A stretch of 64,000 bases of DNA, taken from NCBI GenBank assembly GCA_900208305.1, contig OAPG01000002.1, forward strand, positions 62,001 through 126,000, in the 5' to 3' direction. The notes under the pieces are model-generated. The model was not told where the DNA came from, did no database searches, and was given only the letters and a program-made list of their open reading frames with translations. Position 1 is the stretch's first letter; every line of letters starts with the position of its first letter. The translations under genes were made by a program, and so were the position numbers. Source of the DNA: Melanopsichium pennsylvanicum (Eukaryota; Basidiomycota; Ustilaginomycetes; Ustilaginales). Positions 1 through 10,376 of the stretch are shown one piece after another.

Positions 1-906
1 ACCAGGGCCGTGGCTGGCCACTACTCTTGGACTCTCCCCTCTGCTTTTTGGGCCCGTGTCGCTCTCGGGTGGAACTTGGAACTTGACTGGCAACTTTACC
101 AGGCTCTGACCTTGACCGGCCATCCAATCACACCCTCACAATCCTCCACCAGACCTGGACACGAAAACTTGTGCAGCGCCGTATCGCAGCAATTCATGCG
201 CACTTGCAATTTTCCATGGATTGACTTTTTACGAGCTGCCTTACTGGTACTGCTCAAGGTGCGTCGCCAAACTTCCATCTAAGCCAGAAGAGATTTTCTC
301 TTTTTTCCCCCTCTCCAAAATTCCGAATTTCTTTTTGCCAATATTCTGCATACTGCCTGCTCGGCCTCTTGATCGCGAATCCAATTGGCTGCTGCTGGCT
401 TTGGTTGCTTGCTCGTGCGCCCGGGGCCCCCACGCTTCTGTTGGCCGTCTCCACTCTTGTGCTCCTTTTACAAAAAGCGCTCCGTATTATTTATCTTGAG
501 GCGGTCTGCAACCGGCCACCCACCAGCTGACTGAGGCAGACTATTCACTCGCTGCCGCTTAACCCGTGCCGCGCCGCACTCAGTGCCACACCACTTTCTT
601 TTTCGCTTCTCTTCGGCTCAATCACACTCGCACACTCAAACACGCAACCACACAAACCGCTATTTGGCTCTCCCTCTCCGCCCTCTACTTGACTCACACA
701 ACCAGATAGAGCAAGCGCCGCCCGTATCGACGTGGCCGCCACAAACTCTTCATAAACCCATCGCGACAAGTGCTCTTTCCCTTTATACCACAACCTCCTT
801 GTTCGCCCTCCCTTCTCAACCGCATACATACCCTTGGCGATTATCGCTCTTCCAGTTTTTTAGTCTCTCTAATTCTCTTTCTCTTACAATCACAATCGCA
901 ATCACG
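1..906. other. Intergenic / promoter and 5' UTR of the SDR gene
   Basis: No gene is supported here. Open frames are short, overlap each other and match nothing I recognise. From about 600 to 906 the plus strand is rich in CT and CA tracts, typical of a fungal promoter and 5' leader for the dehydrogenase that starts at 907. Confidence 0.5.
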
Positions 907-2292
907 ATGGCCGCCTTCAACAACGTTCTTCGCTCCGGCGCCATCCGCGGCCTTTCGGCTCGCGTTGCTCAGCGTAAGTACTCAATATCCTTTCACCACC
1001 TTATTTGCTCTGCCAGAATTCAACATATTTCCGAATAGGTTACTGGTGACATTCAATGATTCCGAGTCCGTCGCGATTAGAGGTTCTACTCCTCTTGCGC
1101 GAATCCCGCTTGTTCGCGGCTCTGGATTGCTGCTCTGGCAAGTTGCATTCCCAGCTTGTCAATCGCAGCTACCGCATATCGATTCGGCACGTACTTGACT
1201 TTGCTCGGTACGAGTCAGCAGTTCTATTCTTTACATACATTCTCACCCGACAGACTGATGCTGACATTTCTATGCTTTCTTGATTTGCCACAACCTATAG
1301 CCTCGATGCTCTCCCGCACCGCTCGTGTGCCTGCGGCGAAAGCCTTCTCCGTTTGGTCGCCTGCTCGCATGGTTCCTACCAGCGCAAATGCCGCCGACGG
1401 TGTTCAGGCCAACCCTGGTCCCCCTCCCCCTGTCGAGAATATTGGTGTTGATGCAGTTCTCCGTCAGAACCCCAACTCTCCCGATAACCACACCACTACC
1501 ATCTTCCAGGAGTTCTCGCTCGAGGGCAAGACCGCCGTCATCACCGGTGGTAACGGTGGTCTTGGTCTCGAGATGGCTCTTGCTTACGTTGAGGCCGGTG
1601 CCCACGTCTATGCTATCGATTTGCCAAAGGAGCCCAGTGAGGAGTTCAAGATCGTTGCTGACCACTGCAGGATCATGGGCAAGCACCTCAAGTACGTCTC
1701 TGCTACCGTCACCGACGTAGACGACATCAACGCCTGCATGGATTTCGTCATGAAGGATTCTGGTACCGACTCGCTCGATGTCTGCGTTGCCGCCGCCGGT
1801 ATCCTTCAGACTTACGACGCTCTCAGCTACCCCGCAGACGAATTCCGCAAGGTCTTCGACGTCAACACCACCGGTGTCTTCCTGACCGCCCAGGCCGCTG
1901 CTCGTAAGATGCACGAACAGAAGCATGTTAGCGGTTCCATCATCCTCATCGCCTCCATGTCTGGTTCCATTGTCAACCGTGACCACCACTGGGTCGCCTA
2001 CAACGCTTCCAAGTCCGCTGTGCTTCAGATGGGACGTAACTTGGCCGCCGAATGGGGTCCCAAGGACATTCGTGTCAACTGCATCTCCCCCGGTCACATC
2101 CGCACCCGTATGACCGCCGCCTACCTTGACACCAATCCTCACCTGCTCACCAAGTGGTCGAGCTCCAACCCCCTCGGACGATTGGGTAGGGCTCACGAAA
2201 TCAGGGGTGTTGCTGTCTGGCTCGCTTCCAGTGCCTCGAGCTTCTGCAATGGTTCCGACATCATTGTCTCTGGTGGTCACAACATCTGGTAA
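907..2292 (+). CDS. Short-chain dehydrogenase/reductase, probably mitochondrial
   Basis: Two exons, 907-973 and 1301-2292, joined across a 327-nt intron (donor GTAAGT, acceptor TATAG), give 352 residues. The Rossmann motif TGGNGGLG is at residues 104-111, an NTTG motif follows, and the catalytic Ser (about 243), Tyr256 and Lys260 (YNASK) are present. The classical SDR reaction is NAD(P)H-dependent reduction or oxidation of a carbonyl or alcohol. The closest look is to fungal sorbose/xylulose reductases and arabinitol or mannitol 2-dehydrogenases; the substrate is inferred only. The spliced N-terminus is rich in Arg, Ala and Ser with almost no acidic residues for about 45 residues, which looks like a mitochondrial presequence. 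The catalytic domain starts near residue 90. The second exon alone has no ATG before residue 24, so the short first exon supplies the start and most of the presequence. Confidence 0.88.
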
Positions 2293-3127
2293 ATGATCTT
2301 TGTTCTATTGACGCAAAGATATGGATAATTAGTTGACTATAGAGGAATGTGCATCGTTACCCCAAAGAAGCTTTTTAGCAACATTGCATTAGCACTTTCA
2401 CTTCATCTTTGTACATAATAAGGGCATATTACACCATCTTTCCTGCATCTACCGTATTCATCAGCTGGCTCTGAAGTCGGCATGTGTCTACTAGGAGGAA
2501 TGTGTCGAGTAGGCGCCCATCGGATGAGCCGAATTATTCGCCCCAGGACGAGGGTGTTTGCCACCATCCCCCGCGTCAAGGTCGGAAAACGCTCAGGCCA
2601 ACTACTCGTAAAACGCTCGAACGAGACACCTTTTCATGACGTCAATGTCCAGCCGAAGGATTGCCTTAAGTGTAAGACGCCGGAGCACAAGTTGTGGTCA
2701 GTGCATCTTTTGTGTAAACCATTGCACCGGAATTAAGGATTTGACAAACAGCTTTGCTGGCGGATGACGCTATTCAAATGGCGGAGAGGAAACGCTTATC
2801 AGTCCGTGCACGGCCCTTGCGATGTTCCAACTTCAAACCCTATTTGAACGCCGACCGGCAACATTTCTTCCACTCGGACCAAAATCTTATTTTCCAAAAC
2901 ACTTTTATGTTTGATCGAACTTCAATAACAACTTTGAAGAGAGCTTGACTCTCAGTTCCGGAAGCCGAATGAATGATTTTTTGGAGTTCCGGTAGGCAAA
3001 GTTGGCTCAGCCAATCAAGCCGAGAGTGACTCTGATGACAAGTTCTTCCGGACTTTCTTGTGCGACTATCATATCCGATTCCTACCATCGCTGCATCGCC
3101 TCTGCCACCTCGGTGATCTTTCTCAAG
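2293..3127. other. Intergenic: 3' end of SDR gene and promoter of ferredoxin
   Basis: No convincing gene. The small open frames at 2482-2736 and 2754-2948 have no recognisable content. The interval contains one perfect TGACGTCA palindrome (2637-2644). Confidence 0.5.
2637..2644. promoter_or_regulatory. CRE/ATF-type palindrome TGACGTCA
   Basis: A perfect 8-bp bZIP (CREB/ATF) consensus lies about 490 bp upstream of the ferredoxin start. One occurrence of a given 8-bp palindrome is expected by chance in a window this size, so its use is only a possibility. Confidence 0.2.
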
Positions 3128-3872
3128 ATGGTTTGGGCGACACCGGTTGCACTACACGCTTTCAAGTCGGTCGCACGACGAAGCCTGTTCCAGTCAGCCT
3201 TCACCGCACCACGAACACTCCCTGCTATCTCATGTAACCTAGAACCCCTCGCTTCCACATCTTCAAAATCGCCACTTCAAGCAATCCGATTCTTCAGCTC
3301 GACACCTTTGCAGCTTCACGGTGGAATCACCCGCCCAGAACCCGGTACAGGAGTCAAGATTCATTTTCAAGCTCCAGATGGCTCCCCCTTGAAAACTGTC
3401 GAAGTAAACGAAGGAGACGATCTGTTGAGCATTGCCCACGAATACGATATCGATCTGGAAGGCGCATGTGAAGGCTCCATAGCCTGCTCTACTTGCCATG
3501 TAATATTGGAACCCGACGTGTACGATAGTTTGGAGGAACCCTGCGATGATGAAAACGACATGCTCGACCTCGCATTTGGATTGACCGATACCAGTAGGCT
3601 CGGATGTCAGGTAAAAGTGTCCAAAGAACAGGATGGAATGAAGGTTCAACTTCCAAGTGCTACTAGGAACATGTACGTCGATGGTAAGTAGATAACATAC
3701 TCACTTCCCAGTACTGCAGTGCCGGAGAGTCGAAGAACTACTCTTCATAGCTGTCAAGTTGAAAAGATGTAGTGAAGAGGCAAAGTAAGAAAGAACAATT
3801 GCTGACTTGTTGATGTTCTCACTCCCCCCTTTCTGTTGGGATTGGTCAGGTCATAAAGCCGGCCATCACTAA
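3128..3872 (+). CDS. YAH1: Mitochondrial [2Fe-2S] ferredoxin (adrenodoxin / Yah1 type)
   Basis: Exon 1 is 3128-3683 and exon 2 is 3850-3872, giving 192 residues. The cluster ligands are Cys114, Cys120, Cys123 and Cys160 (C-x5-C-x2-C-x36-C), the adrenodoxin/Yah1 pattern. The family passes electrons from ferredoxin reductase to iron-sulfur cluster assembly, and to haem A and ubiquinone synthesis, in the matrix. The first 60 or so residues are basic and Ser/Ala-rich, as in a presequence. Reading straight on ends at a TAG in 3689-3691, but that stop sits inside a strong donor (GTAAGT at 3684). Splicing to the acceptor at 3847-3849, with GCTGAC as a possible branch site near 3801, appends a short tail ending VDGHKAGHH. 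That matches the VDGH-type tail of mitochondrial ferredoxins. The ATG at 3128 is chosen because it opens the presequence. Confidence 0.9.
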
Positions 3873-4453
3873 ACTGGAGTGAAGAAGGTTGGTCTGGCAA
3901 AACAGGCAAATACCGATGGGAAACATCCTTCCCCATCTCTGCGTCGTCCAAACTGTACATTAACCCCTACTCTCACCTCATCTACCATTTGCAATCCTTC
4001 ACTGCACAAATCAAACACATTGCTCGCCCGTGACCGCTCTTTTCAATGTTTTTTTTTTTCCTCCCTCACAATATACTCGGCCCAAACAACGAGTTTGGAG
4101 CTTGATTCTCTCATTCCGGGCATCGTTCTGAAAGCTGTCGAGTAACATTGCCACTTGAAATGCAGCAGCTGTGCTGTTGGCACTTGTTCTCCATACCTCT
4201 TCAATCGAGATCATTCATCAAGGTCTCAAACGCTTTTGGTCATTTCCCACAACATTTCCAAGATCATTTAAGAGTCTAATCTCATTCGTTTTCGAGTCTC
4301 GTCCCCTCATTCAGCTCACTCGACCAAAGCGATGCACATAACTAAGTTTGTCTTCACTTTCAACGTGACAGATTGGAATTGCAAAGCACACATGTATGTA
4401 AGTCTAAACACCTTTACAACAACATCACCTAAACTGCCGTGATTGCAAGAAGT
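3873..4453. other. Intergenic between convergent genes
   Basis: Three-prime flanks of ferredoxin (plus) and prolyl-tRNA synthetase (minus). The interval is AT-rich with short T tracts. I see no gene. Confidence 0.5.
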
Positions 4454-6658
4454 TTAATAAGAGCGACCGAACATGGTCCACCTCTTGGCAACACTGCCAC
4501 ACTGGGGACATTTCTTGCTCTTGATGTCACCGAATTGAGCCTGGTCAAACGGAATGCATAGCGACTTGGCACCCATGCTGGGAGCCCTCTCATCCTCTGC
4601 CTCACCTGCCACCGCTTGCCTAGCAGACCTCTTTTTGATCTCATCCTCACACGCCTCAACCTCGCACCATGGGATAACGACGTGGCACTTGTCGTTGAGA
4701 ATACGAGTGAAATCATCCCACTGCTCGCAAACCTTACGACGCGATCGATACTCTGCATCCGCCTTTGCAAACATGTCATCGTGAATGTTGTCCAACAGCT
4801 TGTGAATCGATTCAGCCAAACCATCGATGGAGAGCGGAGCCTTTGCCTTGTTGTCGCGACGCACCGAAACGACCGACTTCTTCTCCAAATCTTTAGGTCC
4901 GATCTCAAGACGGACAGGCACACCACGCAGCTCCCAGTCGTTAAACTTGAATCCCGGGCTGTAGTTGTCTCGAAGATCTGCCTTGGCACGAATACCAGCG
5001 GCTTGGAGATCCTTGGCAGTCTTGTCACAAGCATCCATGATGGCCTCTTTCTCAGCAGGCGTGGTCTTGACACCAATACCGCATGGAATGATGACAACCT
5101 GAACCTGAGCCACACGCGGAGGCATGACAAGACCATCATCGTCACCGTGAACCATGACCATCACACCGATAGTACGGGTAGAGAGACCCCACGAGTTTTG
5201 CCATACGTGAAGCTTACCCTCATCCTTACCACGGAACTCTTCAGGAGCCTTGGGGTCTTCGACAGTGATGTTGAACATCTTGGAAAAGTTCTGACCGAGA
5301 CAATGCGAGGTACCACCCTGGATGCCACGACCCGTGGTGGGGACAAATCCCTCAACAGTGGTTGTGTAGTATCCACCGGCAAACTTCTCCTTCTCGGACT
5401 TGACACCAGGAACGACAGGCACAGCGAGAAGTTTCTCGTACACTTGACGGTAGAGGTCGAGGATGTGCATGACTTCCTTGTCGGCCTCTTCGAGGGAGAT
5501 GTGTGCGGTGTGGCCTTCTTGCCAGAGGAACTCACGAGTTCGAAGGAAGGGCTGTGGGTGCTTGAATTCCCATCGTACGACCGAGTTCCATTGATTGAGC
5601 TTGAGCGGAAGGTCACGGTGGGACTGGATCCATTTCGCGTAGTATGGATACATGACGGTCTCGGACGTAGGACGAATGGCGACAGGGCGCTCGAGATCAG
5701 AGTTACCAGCTTTGGTGACCCAGGCGACTTCGGGAGCAAATCCTTCGATGTGATCCTTCTCACGCTCGAGAACGTCGGCGGAAACGAACATGGGGAAGTA
5801 GCAGTTCTCGACGCCAATCTTTTTTATCTCGGCGTCGAAGAAGTTTTGAATGGATTGCCACACAAAATAGGACCAGGGTTTGAGAATGTAGCATCCGGAA
5901 ACGTCGTAATAATCGAGCATGTCACCCTTTCGGAGGACTTGTGTGTACCATTCGGGGAAGTCGCCTGCCTTACGAACGGTGATACCGATCTGCTCTGCGT
6001 CAGGAATCTTGGCAGCCTCAGCGGCCTTGGCCTTGTTGGAAGCGGTGATGGGACCCTGTGTGGAACCAGGAGCGGAGGCGGAGCTGGAGGAAGGGGCAGA
6101 AGCCTTGGCGACGGGAGTGGAAGCCTCTGGTTTGAGCTTAGCAAAGTCAACGACCTCGAGCTTGACGCCGGTGCTCTGGAGGTACTTTGCGATCTCGGCA
6201 CCGGTCATGAAAAGAGTCTGCTCGGAGCTGGCAGCGTGGACGGCAAAGTGATCGGTGCTGGTAGCAAGGCTTGCATCGAGTACGGCAATGAGCTGTGCAG
6301 CGTTGTGCTTGGTGATACTGAGAGCGGAAACGTCATCCTTGGTAGCGTTGAGGAACTCCTTGAGCACCTCTGGAGCGGCGAGACGCATCTCCTTCTGGCC
6401 GATGTGCTTGGCTACTGCGCCTGTGTTGTATTCGGAATCATCCTTTGCGATCAAAACCACAGGGATGGGAGTGGCAGTCTTTGCGGTCTTTGGCTTGAAT
6501 ACGACGGTCTTGGTGTAGTTCTGGGTGGAGAAGCCAAGAGTCGAGGCGACGTCGGCAACGGCAGACCTCCAGCTTTCAGGGCTGTTGGCAGCTGCATGCT
6601 TGACCACCTTTTCGGTCTGAATGGAGAGCGCCGAGAGTGCCGAAGAGATGGCCTCCAT
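4454..6658 (-). CDS. Prolyl-tRNA synthetase, cytosolic, eukaryote/archaeal type
   Basis: Single exon, 734 residues. It charges tRNA-Pro with proline in the cytosol. Residues about 20-170 form an N-terminal domain like the YbaK/ProXp editing-type domain found on fungal ProRS. A Ser/Ala/Pro linker runs to about 225. The class II core follows, with motif 1 around GCYILKPWSYFVW, motif 2 as FRTREFLWQEGHTAH and motif 3 in the GLSTRTIGVMVMVHGDD region. Next come the anticodon-binding domain and a C-terminal zinc-binding domain (CEQWDDF, CEVEACEDE and CPQCG segments). The protein ends in Tyr, as this class does. The ATG at 6658 is chosen because further upstream the frame has no domain content. The gene is divergent from the Gis2 gene. 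TGACTC-type sites lie upstream (6829, 6882, 6910), fitting general amino-acid control, but this is inference. Confidence 0.95.
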   Translation of the reverse strand: MEAISSALSALSIQTEKVVKHAAANSPESWRSAVADVASTLGFSTQNYTKTVVFKPKTAKTATPIPVVLIAKDDSEYNTGAVAKHIGQKEMRLAAPEVLKEFLNATKDDVSALSITKHNAAQLIAVLDASLATSTDHFAVHAASSEQTLFMTGAEIAKYLQSTGVKLEVVDFAKLKPEASTPVAKASAPSSSSASAPGSTQGPITASNKAKAAEAAKIPDAEQIGITVRKAGDFPEWYTQVLRKGDMLDYYDVSGCYILKPWSYFVWQSIQNFFDAEIKKIGVENCYFPMFVSADVLEREKDHIEGFAPEVAWVTKAGNSDLERPVAIRPTSETVMYPYYAKWIQSHRDLPLKLNQWNSVVRWEFKHPQPFLRTREFLWQEGHTAHISLEEADKEVMHILDLYRQVYEKLLAVPVVPGVKSEKEKFAGGYYTTTVEGFVPTTGRGIQGGTSHCLGQNFSKMFNITVEDPKAPEEFRGKDEGKLHVWQNSWGLSTRTIGVMVMVHGDDDGLVMPPRVAQVQVVIIPCGIGVKTTPAEKEAIMDACDKTAKDLQAAGIRAKADLRDNYSPGFKFNDWELRGVPVRLEIGPKDLEKKSVVSVRRDNKAKAPLSIDGLAESIHKLLDNIHDDMFAKADAEYRSRRKVCEQWDDFTRILNDKCHVVIPWCEVEACEDEIKKRSARQAVAGEAEDERAPSMGAKSLCIPFDQAQFGDIKSKKCPQCGSVAKRWTMFGRSY

Positions 6659-7272
6659 GTTATATATGGTAGAGTATATGCGAAAACCGAGCTGATGGAG
6701 AAGGAAGGCAAAGGTAGAGATAAAGAGAAGGCCCGAACGTGAATTCTGTACAACCAAAGAGGACACTTTATTGCCGCAAGCAAAAATCATTGAGCAACGC
6801 TGAAGCAACTTAAACTTCTTTGACTTTTTGACTCGCGTGCCGAGTGTCACTTTTCGCCTCGGATTTCTGACTTGTCGCAGATGACTCGTGCGACTCGAGG
6901 TGATGCCAATGACTCAGCATGACATCGCATGTGTTGGATTTTCCTGGAAAAAGGGTCTTTCATCTTGGCTTGAGTCGCGTTTGGGCGCAAATAAAAAGAG
7001 TGTAAATTATTTTATTTTGCTCAGAAAGAATATCCTCTGTTGTTGATTTTCCAACTTTTTTCTTCTCGTCCTGCCCAAAACAGAGGAAGCGCACACACGA
7101 CATCCAAAAAAATCCAGTCAAGAGAGCAGGAAGAGAGGCGAATCTGGCAGCCTACCCAAAAAGGAGAAAACAGAGCTCAGCCTAAGAAAAGACCCTACTT
7201 GCATGTTTCGTAGCCTGCTTCAGTTCTTCCTTCTTCACCATCAACTTCCGGATTTCATCTACTTTTTCCACC
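6659..7272. other. Shared divergent promoter region of ProRS and Gis2 genes
   Basis: About 610 bp with no gene. It holds TGACTCA at 6910-6916 and TGACTC half-sites at 6829-6834 and 6882-6887, followed by A-rich and CT-rich stretches close to the Gis2 start. Confidence 0.5.
6910..6916. promoter_or_regulatory. Candidate Gcn4/CPC1 site TGACTCA
   Basis: A perfect general-control element 252 bp upstream of the ProRS ATG, with two TGACTC half-sites nearer the gene. Aminoacyl-tRNA synthetases are common Gcn4/CPC1 targets in fungi. Several chance copies of this 7-mer are expected in 64 kb, so confidence is limited. Confidence 0.3.
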
Positions 7273-8740
7273 ATGTCTTACAACCGTACCTGCTTCAAGT
7301 GAGTCGTCGGGCATAGTCATTACACACGGGTCATCTGCAATTTGCGTGATCGACATATTGAACAGTCTTTGCTGACAAGTCGTCTTTCCTTCGTGACTTT
7401 CTTCCCACTACAGCTGCGGCCAGCGTTAGTATTACACCTCCCGATCGTGGAACCTCTCGCGCCCTCCAATAGCGCAGCCGCTGTCGATCCAGCAAGCCCG
7501 GTCTCATCCAGTCCCTGCATGCTGGCTCAGTTCCCTGAACTGGCTTCCGGTCATCGCCACCGACGGATCACCATGGTCGTGTCACGCTACTCATTCTCAT
7601 ATCCGCTCCACCGAGCATTGCAGAGCGAGTAGTACACCACGCTACCTCACAGCCCACAGACACAACGAGAGAGGTGCGCGAGAGTGTTGACGTTGAATAG
7701 AAGAGAGAGAGCTGACGCTGAGAAGACGACGTCTTTGTCATATACCCTTCGCTTTGATATTCCGATTCTTCGAATCCATCCATTTTCTTATCTACCCATC
7801 CTCTTACTGATCTACGTGCTGCTATGCCACGCTTGAAATGCGCTTCATCATCTTCCCATTGCTCCCCACGGACTGCCCTGTATTTCGTCGTCTGACCTGA
7901 TACTAATAGCCGGCCACAACGCCGCCGCCTGCCCCACCGCCGGCAACCCGTCTTGCTACAGTAAGTCTTTCCGATATCAGACCCACACTCGTGAGCCAAC
8001 CCTTTCAAACCGGCAACTAACCTTTTTTCAATGTTCTTGTTGTTGCTACTCACCTCAGACTGTGGCCAGCAGGGTCACATCTCCTCCCAGTGCGGCATGG
8101 AGGCTCAGCCCAAGACTTGCTACAAGTGCAACGAGACCGGCCACATCGTACGTTATTTACATCTTCATTGGATCATTGGAAAATCCCACTTGCACCTCTC
8201 CCGTCGACCCCTTTCTGACCTTGTCCTTCATCTTTGACTTGAGCTTGTGATAACAGAGCCGTGACTGCCCCTCCAACCCCGTCCCTGCTGCTGGCGGCGC
8301 TGCTGGTGGCGCCAGTGGCGAATGCTACAAGTGTGGTCAGCACGGCCACATCGCTCGTGCCTGCCCCACTGCCGGCTCTAGCACCCGCGGTGGATTTGGC
8401 GGTGCCCGCGGCGGCCGCAGCTGCTACAACTGCGGTGGTGTCGGTCACCTTTCCCGCGACTGCACCTCACCCCAGGGCGCTTCTCAGGGTGGCCAGCGTT
8501 GCTACAACTGCAACGAGTCCGGCCACATTAGCCGCGACTGCCCTAAGCCCCAGACCAAGAGCTGCTACGTGAGTACACATCCTCCTCCTTCTCCTTCTCT
8601 TCCACCCCGTTACTCTTCTCTCCGCACCATGAACAAACACTGATTCACGCTTTCATATCGTTCTACGACCCCTTTTCTGGATACAGCGATGCGGTGAGGA
8701 GGGCCACCTTTCCGCCGCTTGCCCCCAGGTTACTGCCTAA
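7273..8740 (+). CDS. GIS2: CCHC zinc-knuckle protein Gis2/CNBP, six exons
   Basis: Exons 7273-7298, 7414-7424, 7910-7960, 8059-8147, 8257-8568 and 8687-8740 join in phase to give 180 residues. All introns are GT-AG. The product has seven CX2CX4HX4C knuckles, with an RGG-like Gly/Arg linker between knuckles 4 and 5. Gis2/CNBP proteins bind single-stranded nucleic acid and mRNA, associate with ribosomes and act in translation and stress granules. Exon 2 is an 11-nt microexon (7414-7424) that completes the first knuckle: without it the CxxC and the GH half of that knuckle are not joined. Intron 2 is 485 nt. No single open frame shows this gene, and the long frame at 8261-8572 is a different register of exon 5. 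Confidence 0.92.
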
Positions 8741-10376
8741 ACATCTTCAACATTTGCTTCGCTCGAGTCTTCTCATTTCAGTGTAGCGCAACCTTAAGAA
8801 AAAACCAGCCTTAATGCGTTCAGCGTGACTCTGGCTCGTCACCGTGTACGATACGTTGAGGCGAAATCTCTGAAAAACTACATTACGTCTTTTGTCATGG
8901 TTCAAACATTTCTGTCCTTGGCCTGTGTGGGATGATATTTGTCGTTGTGAGCGGAGTGAAAACAGCGTGAATCGAGTGCATGTCGTTGAGCCGTTCCCGT
9001 TTTCTTTTACGAGGGCGCAGGATGGAGCTCAGGAAAGCGAATTTTTGTGAAGGATTTGGAGGTTTTAAGGGGATTGAATTTGAAAATCTTTGCGGCCCAG
9101 CGGGCTCCGGATGAGGCACAGTGGGAATCAAATTACAAGAAAGGGAGGGGTTTTGTTGGGAGTGTAAGCAAGAATGGTATGAGCATTGAGAGATGCGGAG
9201 ATCAAGAGAGGGTTTTGGGGACAATCGAGCGGAGCATTTGTAGAGGGACGTGTGTCGATGTGTGCCAAACGGTTGCCACACCAGGCAGCATGGGATATGA
9301 CAAAATATATTTCAATCAAACCGATAAAGTCGAGATTGACAAAAAAAAAAGTAAGACTTTTCGAAATAAGTATGGCAGAGAGAATGTGAGCAATTGCAAG
9401 GCTGGCAGCATCGATATCTGGTCAAGACAACTTCTCAAAAGGTCAGTTGGGCAAATTGGAGTAGAAGAACAGGGAGAACTGGAAACATCTCCTGGAAGAC
9501 GAACAGAGAGAGTTGACCGATTTGCTGTCAGAATTATAAAAAAAAATCTTGCTACATGTTGGAAGCTAATTTTTAGATGCACAAGAGGCGACCAAAACTA
9601 ATCTCGATAGAATGAAAAAATCGGTTCAGACTGTAACGAGTCAATTGGGATCTCCTGCAGTGTTGGATCTCTTGCGGTATTTTGGGGATGTTCTCTTTGG
9701 GGAATCATACTGTGCAGAAGAGTATGCGGCTCGCAACGATCTCTAAATGATACATTTGAGGGATCACGACGGTGGTAGCTTGTCGACAATGGCTTGGAGA
9801 AGAATGAGACTGACGGCAAGAGGTGTCAAGCCAGTAAACAAGGATCTAGAAGGTAGAGCCATTGTGCTGTTCTTGAAATGTACATAGCTGTATTAGTGAG
9901 AAGACAAAGCGAAGGGCCATTGAAATGCTAGAGAGGCGCAAGAACCGTATCAGCAGACATGCTGCGGAAGCGGTTGAGCATGCATGTCATTGTGTCCAAA
10001 TCAAAGTGATGAATTCCAGATGAAATCTCTGTGTCGCATCTATCGACATTGGGAACGCTCAATCAGGCCTAGTGATGCATAGACTGGCGAGCATCTTCAC
10101 CGAGAAACAAAAACAAATGAAGAGAAGGATATATTAGCGTGACAAAGAACGAAAGAATGATTGCGCACGACATAAATACAGTGTGTATGAGTGAGTGATG
10201 TATTCTGGAAAAGGAGTGTGTTTGTTTTCCACAAGGCTACACCGAATGCGGTGTCGAACCTGCGAGAGTCTATTTTAACAAAGTAATCGTGCAAGATGGG
10301 TGACTCTGCACCTCTTTCCGCGAGTTCAAGAAGGCCTCCGACCTTGCTGGCTGCTTGATGTGGACGGTTTCGTCGC
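8741..10376. other. Intergenic between convergent Gis2 and Kre6 genes
   Basis: 1.6 kb with no supported gene. A plus-strand frame at 9047-9601 opens with GTG and has no recognisable domain. A minus-strand frame at 8895-9281 is likewise unconvincing. Both are probably chance. Confidence 0.45.

Noticed and set aside
1270..2280. 336-codon minus-strand frame across the dehydrogenase gene
   Set aside because: It mirrors the strong codon bias of the real gene; the plus strand has all SDR motifs and a supported splice.
4616..6742. 708-codon plus-strand frame opposite prolyl-tRNA synthetase
   Set aside because: A codon-bias shadow; composition is Leu/Val/Gly-rich without domains, while the minus strand encodes a complete synthetase.
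8261..8572. Ala/Pro-rich plus-strand frame within the Gis2 gene
   Set aside because: Wrong register of exon 5; the correct register gives four of the seven zinc knuckles.
9047..9601. 184-codon frame in the Gis2-Kre6 interval
   Set aside because: Opens with GTG, has no domain, and the usage is unlike neighbouring genes.
10235..10330. tRNA-like segment with a GGTTCGA box on the minus strand
   Set aside because: I could not form an acceptor stem or a convincing A-box or anticodon arm.
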